From Haemonchus contortus (lineage: Eukaryota; Nematoda; Chromadorea; Rhabditida; Trichostrongylidae): 64,000 nucleotides of DNA. The notes beneath the pieces were generated by a model that saw only the letters and a program-made list of their open reading frames with translations, ran no database searches and was not told the origin of the DNA. A program made the translations under genes and the position numbers. Shown piece by piece: positions 48,038 through 61,234 of the stretch. How positions within the stretch are numbered: the first letter of the stretch is position 1; the number at the start of each line of letters is the position of its first letter. The stretch is taken from contig LS997562.1 of NCBI GenBank assembly GCA_000469685.2, positions 37,236,345 through 37,300,344 on the forward strand. Reading direction: 5' to 3'.

Positions 48038-51000
48038 CTATCTCTTCTCAAATGCTACCTCCACCATCCCTTCTAAGACCCACCTCCACTTACTCTTCAT
48101 GAAGTGGCGGCATCGTTCCGTCAGCGATCGGTTCGCCGTTGATGGCTCCTCGGTGAGCGCCTTCAGATGAGCTTCGACGTCTAGCCATAGTTCATCACTT
48201 AGTGCAACTACTCCAGTGCAAACGTATCGTGATTGTGCGTCATGACTGGAAAGAAACGAATTACTGTAGAGTTGAATAGAACATAACAAATGCCCTCTCA
48301 TACAGAATTGCGTCATAATCTTTGGCAAGATATGAAAATAAGCGGAATCATTCGGATAAATAGGGAAAGGATGAGCAGGCATAGCAATTCATCAAATCCA
48401 CCATCAATAATCTTATATGAGGAGTATAAAAATAACGGAAATTTAAATTAGTAGACTGCCTGAATATAAAAGATTCCCCCAACTCATCGACAAGGGATTT
48501 GAACAACTACATCGACTTCTTTCGATCGACACCGTCTCAGTATTCCACGAGCGAGGTCCTACCCATGATATATCGCCTATTCCACTCCCCTTCCTCTCCC
48601 CCTCTATCCCTTTCCCTCGACAAAAGCTATCAGCTATGATTTGTATCCTCGTTGTCAAGCTACAAATTCGAATGAAAGCGACGTGCCGTCGTCGGAGACC
48701 TCGTTTGGGAATATGAGTTCGAGGAAATGAGGACTGCTCACCAAGTTGGTAGCATAAAAACAAAAAGTGGGAAATTTTGATATTTGAGCTCTTCCTCCTA
48801 GAACATTACTTCTGAGAGTAGTAAATAAGTAAATAATATCTGATATAAACAAATTAATAACAAACAAATGACTAAATAGTAAATAAATATATATACATAT
48901 AGAGAAAGCTTATAGAATCAAGCTCAAAATAGAGCAAGGATAACAGATGGAATGATCTGTGAAACACTTCAATGGCACTGAATTATATAACTTGAAAATC
49001 GTAAATTTCAAAAAGTTAGTTATTAAAAAATTGGAGAAAAAGTAAAAAAGCCGATAACCAAAAATCAAAACCAAGAGAGTTTGATTTGATGGGGCTTGGG
49101 AATTTCTAGGGCTTATTTGGGGCTTGCTACCAAAATCATCACCTCCCTAAAGAAGGTCATTTAACTAGTCAGAGCCTCGAGAGTTAAGCTCAAAGTCAAA
49201 GTGATCAGACAGGTGAGGTAATCGGCGCAGGCACAGCTTATGCACAACATGGGAACTTACACACAGTTCAAAAGCCAAAGTCAAGTTCAAGGATCGCAAG
49301 TTAGAAGGGAGGACGACCACTAAGCTGTGCGTGGTCGTGCTCTCGGTGCTCAAACATATTGTGAGGTGTGTAAGCCTATGTTGATCAGAATAAACACGCT
49401 GAGAACCGCTTTGTTATCGTGAAGTGGGCAGACCACTTGGTGATCTCTGAGCCATTGACGGCGAGGACGAGCTTATCTATAACTGTTTGCTAGTATTTAT
49501 TATTATACCTATACTTATTTGTTATCGGATCGCCCGGCTGCGATGGGCCCTCCTCCTTCTCATCTTAGAACTGATACATCGCCTACACCCTCTTGGAATT
49601 CGGAGGCTCTGGAGAGCACGAATAATTGGCTTTTGGCCAAATACACGCAAACACACCGGAACCCTTCGTGGGCGTCCCACTCTCTATGAGCGGATTCCTG
49701 CTTAAATCTTGTCTATATCAGTAACTAGGTTTGTTCCCCAATTATTCCAAATTGATTTCGTATTTTTTGCTCAATTTGCTTATTTTATACACGTTCCGCT
49801 GTCTCCCTCTATCAGCCTCCTCCTCCTGCCTACCCCCCGGGTGGAGTCCAGCTCAGAGTTCCTACCATTTACCATCAGTGTTCCCATCTTGCAACCTGTA
49901 TTCTAAAAAAACAAGTAATCCAAATCTGGAAAGAGTGCAGACGGAGAGTTAACTTCAAGTAAAGAAGGTGAGCCTTCCGTCGGTCGGACGATCCGACTGG
50001 TTATCAACAAAGGAAGAAAACGTCAAGACACAAAAGAAGGGAACAAAGAAGAAGTGGAGAAATTTATGGAAAAAAGCTCCCTAAGGTGACCATTTGTTTG
50101 CTTTTCCACTCACCCCTCTAATTGCCGTTGTACTTCTACATGCAAACTGTGTTTGCGTGAAAATAATAATTAATTTGTTGAATTCGGCTCAGAGCATAAG
50201 TCAAGCGGAAAACAGCGTTAGGTATTGCCCGAGGCCGGGAAACTGTCCATTTTAGGAACCCGCCCGCGTGAGATTTTAAAAGACCATGGGATAGCTCTCT
50301 TCATAGCTCAAGGATCAAAAACCTTCCCGGTCTTCAAGCCTGCTTATTTCACAGATTAGTGATGACTCAAGCACGCCTGAATTGCCCACGATTCCGACAA
50401 AATTTGAATGCATGGCGCACTCTAGAAGGAATGATTACTATTGATATTCTGTGCTTTATCTCTCTATAAACAGAACAAGAACCGTAATAACCGGAAGGGA
50501 CAGCGAACGTGGGATCATCGCCCGTGTAATCGGCTTATTCGCTTGTCTGGGATGCTTATTAATCGCTTCTTAAGCAGCCTGGAAGCGGAACAGGGCTTAG
50601 GTATAGGGTCCTACAGTGTCTGAGAGCTTGGCTGTCCATTTTTTGTGAAAAGTCAAGTCCCGAGAGAAATGAGTGAAGTAAAAACTTAGAAATAAAGTGG
50701 TAGCATAGCCAGTAGTAAGAGAGAAGAAAATTACCAGGTCAATTGCAATCTTTATGAGCAACAGCTATATGGATCGGGTGGGTGGAACCGGTTCTGCTGT
50801 TGCTAAGATTGGTAGTCGTATAAGTCGGTCATAAGATGGTTTCCAAGACGAAGGGTATTGTACTTTGTATGGTTACCGACAGATTTATTTCTATCACTTT
50901 ATTTACGTCATATCAATTATACCTACAAATTTTCTAAGCTCCAAAAAGGAGCTGACAACAGAAATACGGCTGAAAAGAATGAAAGATCTCTGAGAGCCGT

Positions 51001-53094
51001 TTTTCGGCTATTCAACTAATTTTTCCAACGGTTGGGGTAAGAAAATTTTAAAGATCTACAAACTACGAAATAAATATTTTATAGAAGCGTTTCAAACAAT
51101 TCTGTATTTAATATTTAAAATCCAAAATAATATCAAAGAAAAATATAAGAAGAGTATAAATAAAGTAAATGAGTATTATGATACTAGATGGTAAAGCACG
51201 ATAAATCATAATAATCGAATAAATGTAAAAAAGAAGGAGTCGCAACGATTCTCATTGACTTCTCTGTTTGCAGAAAAAGTTTTCCAATTTAGTATTAAGG
51301 AATTCTACTTCTTCTTCTTTTACACTTCTTTTTCAGGGCAGACTGATCAAAAAACACTTCATAGAATTCCTCTGTTAATTGAAAACTTACCTATTTTAGA
51401 AGTATTTTTTTCTTGAATTAGGGAGGGTTTGAATAAAGTTGTGGGAACTTGAGGAGTTCAATCTGCAAGTCATAAGTAAAAAATTTGCATGCATTAGAAT
51501 AACAAGTTAACAAAATACGTTACAGCCAAACAGGTTTCCCATCGTTTCCTAGGAGACTATGGGGAAGGCGGCTGAATGCATCTGAAATTAGCCGTCAAAC
51601 ATGACGCTTAAGGCTGATTGGAATCGTTCCAATTGGGGGCTGGGAGCTCGTTTCGAAATTAAATCTACTTCTGATGTTTGGTCTCTCAATTGATAGCTAA
51701 ATCGACTGCATTTGAAGAGATCTGACCCTTTTGATCCTAACTGATTTATGTCGATTGATTCTGACGATGGTGATATTCGAAGGCTTAAAATGGGATAACA
51801 CTAACGCTTCTCTATCTAGGCTGAAGTAAAAGTCAGGAACCAGAGATGAAAATTTGTACTGCGTCTCTAACATATCTTATTGAATTATTTAGACAAGCTC
51901 CAATTGCTATGATTTTTTAGCAGTTACAACTAATGACGTAATTGAGCGTGCTCAACCATTCAAAGGTACGACTAGAATTTAAAAAAAAACAAGGCCACAT
52001 TTCAATGATAGCTTCATGGGCGGTGCCTTGGGCGTGGGCGTGGTTTCACACACCTCCACTTGTTATATCACATGATCTCATTTTCATAGTTTTTTGGCTT
52101 GAAAAGGATGACGCCAACATTGAAAATTGAAATATTCGTAGCTCAACCTACTGGAGATGCGTCCATTTCATTTTTGGGCATTTTTCCCAATTTTCGTATT
52201 TTGCAGACTCACCTTAGATATTCTGCTGGATCTAGTTCAAACACTGGATTGCTGTATGAGAGTGGTCCACCAAACCCATCAGGCAATGAATTACTGAAAT
52301 TGCTGACTGGTGACGTTGATGACGTCGGTGAATTTGAAGCTGAGGAAACTCCAGACGACGACCGTTCGCTAGTTGTCGACAACGACGCCGATTCGTGAGG
52401 CGAAAATTTAGCAGCCTGTAAAGAAAAATCATTCAAATGGGGGTTGCACGCTACTGAAAGAGGTAAATCTGGTCAAAGTTCGTTAACCGGGGTGTTTTCG
52501 TTAACGAACTATGAAATTTTCTAGGAACCCTTTATGAATAGGAATAAGAAAAACCTGAATAAATCCTTCTGAACTCGCAGTAATTTTCTTCCTCATTATG
52601 GTTTACAAAAATAGCGCTACTGTCTAAATATGGTAATGGCTTACTTCCTAAATATTGCAAATAATTTCGTGGAATAAAAGGTTAGAGCCTTCCAAAATGT
52701 TGGAGAAAGTATTCAACCTCCTTTCTAACTTTTAACTCAGATAGATAGCTCCTCTCCTAAAGGGCCTTTTTTGAATTTTTCTTCCAGCGAGAGTTCATCC
52801 TTGTTAATGAATGATTACAGCTGCGTATTTACCCATATCAATAGGAATCACATTGATATCGGAAATGAGCCGTGAAGTGCAGTTCAAATAAGCATTCATT
52901 CAAGAGAAGGAAATGGATGAATTGCAAAAAGATCAAGTTCGAAGTACAAATTGACCAAAATACATTATTCTAGGGAATCTAACCTTTTCGAAAGCTTCAG
53001 CAATACTGTCCAGTTTTATGACACCGGTAGCCATTGCACATTTTCTTTGTAGGGTCAGTTCCTTCCCAATTCGTACTTGGTTGAAGGTTTGAGA
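48038..53094 (-). CDS. Unidentified gene, C-terminal part (3 phase-compatible exons)
   Basis: Minus-strand exons 53094-52984, 52415-52213 and 48245-48038 have good signals: acceptors CCGTTTCAG, TTCTTTACAG and TTTCTTTCCAG, and donors AAG|GTTAG and AAG|GTGAGT. Phases 0 and 2 match at both joins, giving 172 residues. Exon 1 reads QVRIGKELTLQRKCAMATG..IKLDSIAEAFEK; exon 2 is a serine-rich linker (SSSGVSSASNSPTSSTSPVS, then NPVFELDPAEYL); exon 3 has DELWLDVEAHLKALTEEPS and ends KSKWRWVLEGMVEVAFEKR-stop. The charged helical end and S/T linker suggest a cytosolic adaptor or signalling protein, but I do not recognise the family. The 4-kb last intron may hide further exons and the 5' part was not found. 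Confidence 0.6.
48260..52210. other. Probable last intron of the minus-strand gene; no other gene seen
   Basis: AT-rich with SINE-end fragments near 50410. A minus-strand open stretch at 48443-48763 (107 codons) lies just upstream of the terminal exon but has no recognisable motif and weak splice signals. Confidence 0.4.
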
Positions 53095-53744
53095 CTGAAA
53101 CGGCTGTATTGAATCCAAAGCCAAGCCTTGAAACAAAGCGAATGGTCCAATTCGAAGAGCACCAAATAAAATCCACACGACGAGTTCCCTTAGAAAGTAT
53201 AAACCGACAGAATAAGACAACTTAAAATAGAAAAACAATGTGGAAAACTGTTTTTGGAGATGGCGTGTGGCCTAGTGGACTGTAGAAGGGCTGACAGAGG
53301 GGTCGTGGATCGAAGATTGCGATAGATCACTTCCATGGGCGTCCGAGTAATGACCCAAAATGAAGGAATGAGGAAATTCGAGAAGATTTTTTTTTTTCGA
53401 AAAAGGTGTAACCGCTCAGTTGGATACGAAGCCATCGGGAACAGAAGAATCGCCGATTGCTTATAGCCCCAGGCCTGTGAAAAAACGTGACAAATAGAGG
53501 ACTTTCCGTTGATTGAATTGGAAATCAAAACAAAACGGCCTGCTGTTCAATGTTGTTTATGACAAAAACCCATCCTACAACGAAAACAACCAGTTGTTTT
53601 GTTACCCAAGGTGCCCAAGGTCTATTCCTACAGTACTTGGTTTGTACTTATACTTTATGCACTGCAATGATAATCATGAATAACTGGTGATAACTTGAAA
53701 ACTTCTTCAGAATCCCTGCAAAAAGAACCGAAGGATAAAGGAGT

Positions 53745-54015
53745 GTTCGACGTTAATCAATCCAGCCTGGGGGATGCGCCCTGCTTTCGACTTCTACTCA
53801 GAATCGCAGTGACTATTGAATGCGTATGTGGTTCATACAGTGACTAGAATTGGCCAGACGATGTACAAGTTAGTGCTTTTATCCTCCCAAATCAGTCTGG
53901 TACCAATTAGCCGATCCCAGAGAGAAGGAAGGATTGGTTGGTCTAGGCGGGTATCGATCCTGGATTCGAACCCGTGACTGTGCGTGTGAGATACTTGCCA
54001 CTACACCATCTCCAA
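53745..54015 (-). repeat. tRNA-derived SINE (family A), near full length
   Basis: Minus-strand copy with GGTGTAGTGGCAAG A box near 54005, B box GGTTCGAATCC (plus strand GGATTCGAACC at 53962), a CCAGACTGATTTGGGAGG block, TTGTACATCGTC, and a GGGCGCATCCC block near 53770. It lies upstream of the first visible exon of the minus-strand gene. Confidence 0.88.
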
Positions 54016-54554
54016 AATTGGCGATTTTCGAAAAAAAGTAGTACACATATCAAAGCGAAACATCCACGAAGATTAGTTCAACCCCTGATTTTGCACAAAA
54101 TTTTCCAACACGGAAACTTAAAGGCAGTAGCGAACGATGATGACGTTATCAATTACTGCGAGTATAAAAAAAGTGACAGCATGACAGGAGCAATCGAAAA
54201 CTTGTGTAATGCCTTTGCTTATAGCACAATGAACGTACAAAGGTAGGAGAAATGGTTTCCAAATTTTTGAAAACGAAGAGTTATGGTATGGCCCAAAAAC
54301 CGAATCTGTAGTTGTGGCTTCAGATTGAAATAATGCTGCTGTTAATGAAGAGAGGAAGCTAGTTCAAGAGTACTCTGATCCATGGCTATGTCAAGTCGTC
54401 CACGATATGCCGTCATACGTACAATCCTCACCAGCAGGCTGTTGTCAATACGAAAAACTATGACGAGTATGAGCTCGGACGAAGCTGAGGGTCAAAAAAT
54501 TCTAACGTATAGCCAATGACGTAGCTACGAAGGATGATTATCTGGAACTGTTAG

Positions 54555-55024
54555 GTTGATGCATAATTATTGCGGATTTTTTTTCAGCAAACCTTACTTA
54601 AAGAAGCGTCCTAGTCCAAGCACTGCTTCTCTTTTGCTAGGCCGTCGGATTTCACGGGCGGAAGAGTTTCAGGGCGATCACGCCTTGACGTTGGCCATTT
54701 AGCCATCCACTTCGTCGAAAGTTGTGTTCGTTAACCAATTGTTCAAAGGGCGATTGACGTGATAATCCATAGGAGTTTCCGTTGGTGAATAGGGTGACCG
54801 TAGAAGCAGATTCCATTCTTTATTTGGCTTTGATTGACTGTTCCATAGCCAAGAAGTTCGTTGAGATCGCTTTATGACTGTGCCGCCTTCCAACTTTCTC
54901 GAAGTAATAGAGCATAATGTGGCAAATATGAAGATGACTTTCCAGACATATTTCAAACCCCGAGCTCGATATTAAAATTGTATAAAAAAAAACCATGAAT
55001 AAGTTGCAATAATTACGCATCAAC
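54555..55024 (-). mobile_element. Internally deleted mariner-type element, about 470 bp
   Basis: Terminal repeats GTTGATGCATAATTATTGC (54555-54573) and, inverted, GTTGATGCGTAATTATTGC (55006-55024) differ at one base. Inside, the minus strand codes a transposase C terminus: NKEWNLLLRSPYSPTETPMD then YHVNRPLNNWL and TTFDEVDGWL, matching the end of mariner transposases where PHPPYSPDLAPTDYH is typical. The N-terminal two thirds are missing. A stop-free frame runs for 85 codons. Confidence 0.88.
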
Positions 55025-55029
55025 CCATT

Positions 55030-57410
55030 AAGAATCTACGATGGAAGCAAGAACAAAGCTCCAAAGACGCTGGTTCTTCATGCTTGGGTTGCGCCATGAG
55101 ATTGACAAACACTTATGAGCATAGCGCACTGTGAGCGACAGCTGAAGGACGCACAATTATGCTAGAGGTTTCATTTGGAAAAATTTAACACTGTGCCACG
55201 TCTTTCACCTTCGACAAAAGTAGAACTGCAATTTTGCATATGTGGAACAAAATATGAAATGGTGAATGAATGAATGAATAAACGAAGGACTGTATGAAAA
55301 AGAAAGTCATTTTGACGATTTAAAAATAAACAAGCAGATTTTTTTTTGTCGCGAGCCAACAGGGGGTTAATGCAGATTATCAAAGTAGGTCTTGAAATAA
55401 ACAACAGAACTGAGTCTCCACCCATAATTGGTAGCCTTCTGCGTTCACAAACTCTGTAGCTACGAGTTTTCGAATGGATTTATCTTTTTCAAGATCACAA
55501 TCATAAGGAAACAAAGGAAAAGTTCTCTTGCTATTGTATAAAAGCTGCTGCTGAACGCCTTTGTATGAAAGCGACTCCTTTCACCATCTATGGCGGAACC
55601 CCCTTATGGCGGAACCTTCTTGAAAACACAAGGCTTCGAAACAAAAAGAACCCTGCGCTGCCCATCTCTGGCCGTATGGCCTGACACTTAGGAATATTGA
55701 GGTACTTGAAATCAAAAAGAAAAAGCCGATCTTGTAAAAAAGACGGATGCAGTCGAAGGCGATGGCCTCTCCAACCACGCCCTCTTATTAGATTGACCTC
55801 AATTACGATGACATCGAAATGAAAACAAGATGAATGAGATCGAAATGGGATGTCGTCGCTCCTCCCCCTCTATTCCAGATAGGATCCTTCCAGTTCAATG
55901 GCGATGACAGACGAAATCCGTTTTACACATTGAAGTCGAACGGCATGTCGGCCGCCTATTGAACGACCTGTATTTGTGTACAGGGCGGATTTACGGGTTT
56001 ACCCACAGCCAAGGTAAAGTTACTAATCCCTGAATCAATATTGTTCAAGTTACAGAGTAGGATACGACGATTACAAGGGGGATTTAATCCCACATAGAAA
56101 AACATCATCGGAACGAATCAGTACGGTAACAACAAAACAGATTACATGGAGCAAACGAGGGTAAGCCACCCCTATGGTAAACAGCCGTTCCCAATTCCAT
56201 TTGCTAGCTATCTGGAATCGTTTAGACCTCTTGATTGGCTACCTCGTGTTTTGTTAAGCGCAACACAACGCAATTCGAGTAAACATAAACAACAACTTAA
56301 AGGCAGTGTTTAGAAAAAAGTTAGGGTACCCTTTTTTGACGAGAATTGATAGGACTACTCTAGAATAAAGCGATAACAACGAAACAAGCGCAAAAAACGA
56401 TGAACAAAAATAATTACAAAGGGTCAAAAAAAGAGCTGGAAAGGGGGGTTGGACGTATTTCACATTGAAAAAACGACGGTTAGGGAGTGTTCGCGCGAAA
56501 ATGCACGAACGCGACGCAATGTCCGCAATACAGACAACACATCGAAATAACGGAGTTTCTAAAATAAAAAAACATTTGCATGCAATAATCTACACAAAAT
56601 ATGTTAAAATCTTCAATAAACTTACGAGAAAAGTTAAGGAATGATACCGTAAAAAATTAATAACAAAAAAAAACAAACGATACGCGAATAATAGAAATAA
56701 CAGCCGAATACTAGCCCCTGTGCGAGGCGGTCGACCAGCTGATCATTCCTGGCAATTTGCCAACCTGCGTATCGAATTTTCGCCAACTTCGCTCCAATGC
56801 GAAAGTGGTGAAGGAAAATTCGAACCCGTAGCCAGCCTAGCGAGGGGCGGAGGCATCCCGTCCCCCAAAGTTCCTGGCCTTATCGTGCCCTACCCAGCTG
56901 CTTTCCGACCTAATTCCTGCACAAATGGTATCAGAGGGGGCTTCGAATTCAAACCATGTGCAAATCTCCGAAACAATTTTTTCGTGAACACTGCCTTTAA
57001 AGATAACCTTGCAATCCAGTGGTAATCATAGTTTAGTAAGAGCAACTGCACTATTGTATGGTAAAAGAGTTCAGTCTCCTACAACCACTCTAGAGGTCCT
57101 TTTTCACTGATAATTACTAGAATACTCTTCGATGCAAAGGAATGACAATGCGGTCATTGTCGAAGGCAGATCAAACAAATCGGAGTGCGCCATGCATACG
57201 GCAATCCCAGAACGCTGAGAACTGGTTGAAGTGGATTTATCATTTCTACTAAATGAAATAAAGTTCATCTACTCTGCTGTTCATAAGTAAGCTTCCAACG
57301 TTTGATAGTTAAGAAGGCTGAAAGGTCGTTATTCCAGGATATGGAATTTCCTAACTATTTGATTAGATAACTTATGCCAAACCGTTACTCTGCATTTGTG
57401 AATTCATATT
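55030..57410. other. Intergenic, no confident gene
   Basis: An open frame at 56720-57025 (+, 101 codons) is proline/glycine-rich in part but has no recognised motif. A SINE-end fragment (GGGTTGCGCCATGAG) lies near 55085 and another near 57188. Confidence 0.35.
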
Positions 57411-57415
57411 TACAG

Positions 57416-58214
57416 CTATGGCCATGTACGGCAATAACTTCTGTCAATGCAGTTCAGGTAAACATATTTGGCTTCGCCAATACGATCACCCTAGTCTTCT
57501 GACCCGAAACAACTCCTAAACACCTACTAATCTCCCCAAGAATTTGTAAGCTGTACGATCAATGTTAATGCAACCTCTGGGACACAAAATCTTTGGAATT
57601 CAGCTTCAACAAATGCATCCGGCTATTTTTTCATACGTTCCTCCCTACCACACCTTCCTGCATTCTCTTGTAAATATCGACCCCTCATCGGATCATTCAA
57701 CAATGATTCATCCCATTCCTAGTGCAGCCACCCCAATGTTGTTGAATCATACAGGAAAAAGCTAATTAAACAGCTACAAAACTATCACCTGCTGAGAATA
57801 AGAGACCATACTCAATTTTAAAACTTACCCGAAAGAATAATTTCACCAGTAGTGATAAATAAGCGGTAGCTCCAGAAATATTTTTTAAAATGTTCTGGTT
57901 GCAATGAAAAAATGTGAACTAGGAAAAAGCTACGACAAGATTCAAGAAGAAAATTGAAAAAGAACGAAAATAGCCGAATATACGAATGGAATCAATGCAA
58001 AGAACCCGGCTAGGCTGAAACCGAGCAAGAAATTTCCGTGACATTGTTAGAGACGTTTTCTGGCCTCGTTACCCAGGAGATCGGTGTTTTTTAGTGGTCG
58101 GAGGAAAGCGAAAGGGCCATTCGTTGACCGTTTCCATCGGGGAGGTGCGGCTCGTGCTGGATGTTAAACTGACCGCTCCTTTTACGATTTGGGCAAACAG
58201 GCGATGTGCGAAAT
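57416..58214 (+). CDS. Possible small gene, three candidate exons (weak)
   Basis: Exon 57416-57457 (acceptor ATATTTACAG, donor CAG|GTAAAC) codes MAMYGNNFCQCSS; 57541-57669 continues in phase with EFVSCTINVNATSG and NASGYFFIRSSLP; 58095-58214 (acceptor GTGTTTTTTAG, donor AAAT|GTAAGA) continues in phase with GHSLTVSIGEVRLVLDVKL. Cysteines and N-x-T/S sequons hint at a secreted protein. The middle acceptor CCCCAAG is poor, no signal peptide exon or terminal exon was found, and no family is recognised. Confidence 0.3.
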
Positions 58215-58544
58215 GTAAGAGAAAGACTTCTGTCACAGAACGGAGAATTGCTCGGTTGATCTTGTCCCGAAACTGATTAATGGCTCCTCAAGTGGGGAGA
58301 CTTTGAGAAATGGATGGTCTGCAATATTCGCAGAGACACTTTTACTTTCATTCAAATCTGTTCGTCATTCACTTATTCAAATACACATGTATGGATGTTT
58401 CTGGATATTTCAGTACACAAATAATCTTCGAATGTTTAAATGAAAAGCAAAAATAAATCATACGGTAAATATGAATATGTGGAAATAAGAAGTATAAACC
58501 CATATATATATAACTAAACATTCAAAAATATATTAGAATAAGAG

Positions 58545-58800
58545 AGGTGTCGTAATTGTCATTGTCCACTCTCACCCATACACAGGGTCTGAATATCGAA
58601 CCCGGGCTCGATATTCGACCAGGACAACCATGTTTTTCACCCCTAAGGGATTGATTATTTGGTACCAGACTTGTCTGGGAGGATAAAAGTACTGAGTTGT
58701 ACATCGCCTGTACCACCGCAAGTCATTGTATAGCCACACTAGGCTTCAAGTCGCCACCATTATTCTGAGTGAAAACCGGAAGCGGATGTTAGAATTTTTT
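58545..58800 (+). repeat. tRNA-derived SINE (family A), diverged copy
   Basis: GAGGTGTCGTAATTG replaces the A box and the B box is decayed (TCTGAATATCGAACCC, then GGGCTCGATATTCGACC), but the body is clear: ACTTGTCTGGGAGGATAAAAG, TTGTACATCGCC, GCAAGTCATTGTATAGCCAC and a CCGGAAGCGGATG block. Confidence 0.8.
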
Positions 58801-58809
58801 GAAAAATTA

Positions 58810-61230
58810 TTTTTTAATTAATTTCAAAATATAAATATTACCTTCAGATTATTCTATCTGTAACAATGTATAATAATATTTCCATTGAGAGTAGACTGTA
58901 CGAATTGCTACGCAACTACGAAAGACTGGATTGAAAGTGGATACCCACGGTCCAAAAAAGAAACGATAGCCGAAGCAATAGGAAGAGAGCGACGGAGATG
59001 AAAAGCTGTCAAATGGAATTAGGGAAATATTATTGGGAAATGCCATTTTCAGAGATGGAAGGGTCCAAAGCGCAAACGGACAGAAGTACGGAACCCGTTT
59101 CAAGCTTTTCCGTCTCTGATGACAGATGAGCAAGAGGATCGCAGTAGGAGGGATTATTATTCCCTAGACTTCCTAAGCACCCGCCCCACAGATCGAATCC
59201 GGCAGATGCCTAAGCCTACTTACAATTAGTCTACCTTCTATGTGAAGGCAGTACAAGTAAGAGGTCCAAGAAGTAAACAAAATGATGTCACCAGCTCAAA
59301 ACACGTTGGACGATACTGTAAAGGAAATGCCTAATACCAAACACCTGAAAGGGTAGTTACCTTTTTCGAGACAACTATCCTATCAATTGAAATGAGGGGC
59401 TCATTAGAGACAGTAAACAGGTGTCTCGGCCCAGAAGCTCATCGTTAGCAATGCCTTCAATCACTAAGGTAAGGGCAAGGAGTTGAAGGATAAATGGCTT
59501 CTCTTTCCGAGTGCGAAACAAATCAATACGAACTGAACTGCGAAATGTCAAGCCGTGTCCCACGATAATTCATCACGGAACAGAAAAATCATAATTGAAA
59601 CCCTTGAACCAAACATGGATCGTAAATCATATAGGCCTCGGGTGGGAAGGCTATAAATCTGAAGGGCAATGGAATAGGCGCCTTGCAATTGGGATTTTGG
59701 GGTCAGAATGTAATGAGAGGGTATTGGAATCGGTGACAATGGATTCTGAGGAATACATGGTACTGGACAAACACCGATGGTACGAAGATCTATGGCGATC
59801 CCTAGGTGGTTCTATCGTTTACTTTGAACCTAGTGTTGACACTGGCTGCACGTCAGTTCTTCGCAGAGCAAGTACCGTGAACGACCCCAAACTCAGTCCC
59901 TACAAAAGGAGGCCATACAGAGTTGGTAATCAAAGTATGAACTGCTCGAGCTCACAAAAGGCACAATATTTCTGCCATATGGAAAAGGTGAAGTAAAAGG
60001 GGCGGGGCATGCATACATGATCAGTTGGCAAGACAGGACAGACAGAGAGACATCTGGAAGGATAAAGTTGGCGTCACAATAAACATACTTATCTTGATGA
60101 TTAATTAGTTTAGTTATCTATTTATTTGTCTCTGAGTGTGTCGCGATCTCTCTCCCCGGCTCAGGTTCCCAGGAGGATGGAGCCATCGAGGGTTATGAAA
60201 TTCATGACTTACAATTAGCCCAGACCCGATCACCTAATTCGAATGTTTGTGGGAGAAAGGAAACGAAGATGGCAGAAATGCCCCACTTGCGTCGAAAGAT
60301 GAGCAGCCATCTCAAAAGACGAGAAAAAGAAGAAACGGCAACGTGGGAACCCACAAAGGCGTTCGTTCTCCTTTTATCGAGCGATCCGAAATCGTCACGA
60401 CTTTAACGTAGCGTAACGTCGCTTTCAATCTTTCACCAAATCAACCATGATGCAAAAGGATCTGACCTTGCCGAAGATTGATCTCATTGAGACACTACTG
60501 GAACCGTTTTTGAAGGTTATTCAACGGTATTGTCATACTGGTCTCAGCTGGCTACCCCTGAACAGCTTATACAGCTACTCCAGAAACCAAAGTGAAGAGG
60601 AGGGGCTAAAAGACCAAAAGCTTACTGAACGGTCAAGATGGCCGCTCGGCTGCCGACTGTGGTTGCTAAGAAACTCCCATCCATCAAACAAACCATCGTG
60701 GGAAGAGCATGGAAGGGGCATTTGCATAGCCATCGTTCCCACGACAGGTCTTTCCATAGCAAAACAATGAAAAATCGTAGCATTTGAATTGACAGATATC
60801 AAGATATGGAATATTCCCAAAAAGGGAAATATAGGCACGCAAATGTTCTATTAATAAAAGTTGTTTATTCACTTGGGTAGGCTATTCACCTGTAAACAAG
60901 GGTAGTCCTAAACTCATTAGCGGAATCCCCTTCCATTAGGTTTTTATTTGGAGTTACAGGGGCTTTATAAGTTTTTTATGAAACGAAGAAGTAAACCGAG
61001 AAGTAGCCAGACTTGAAGAACACCGACGGAGTTGTTAAGAGCCGAGAACAAGCTCAAGCCGAAAATACCAACAATTCGAGTACCTCTGGCTGGTTCCTGT
61101 AGTCTGAACAATCCGTCGGGATCCAGTTCGAGCAAGCATAGCGGTAATGTGATGCTCCGTGTAACTGCTTTACTTACCAACCGGAAGATTTTGTGTAAAT
61201 TACTAATTCTTATATTTCTCCGACTAATTG
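58810..61230. other. Intergenic, no confident gene
   Basis: Open frames 59595-59996 (+, 133 codons) and 60447-60770 (+, 107 codons) start with ATG but show no recognised motif or splice-supported extension. A frame at 61032-61190 (+) has serine-rich composition before running into a SINE. Confidence 0.35.
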
Positions 61231-61234
61231 CTTA

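Noticed and set aside
52099..52398. Plus-strand open frame of 99 codons, acidic
   Set aside because: It is the antisense of the serine-rich exon 52415-52213, which has strong splice sites on the minus strand.
52810..52900. Minus-strand peptide SDINVIPIDMGKYAAV with a GTAAAT donor, between two exons of the unknown gene
   Set aside because: No AG acceptor precedes it within the intron, and the flanking exons already join in phase.
59595..59996. Open frame of 133 codons (+) starting at ATG
   Set aside because: Long but without recognisable domains, codon bias or flanking splice or polyadenylation signals; left as uncertain.
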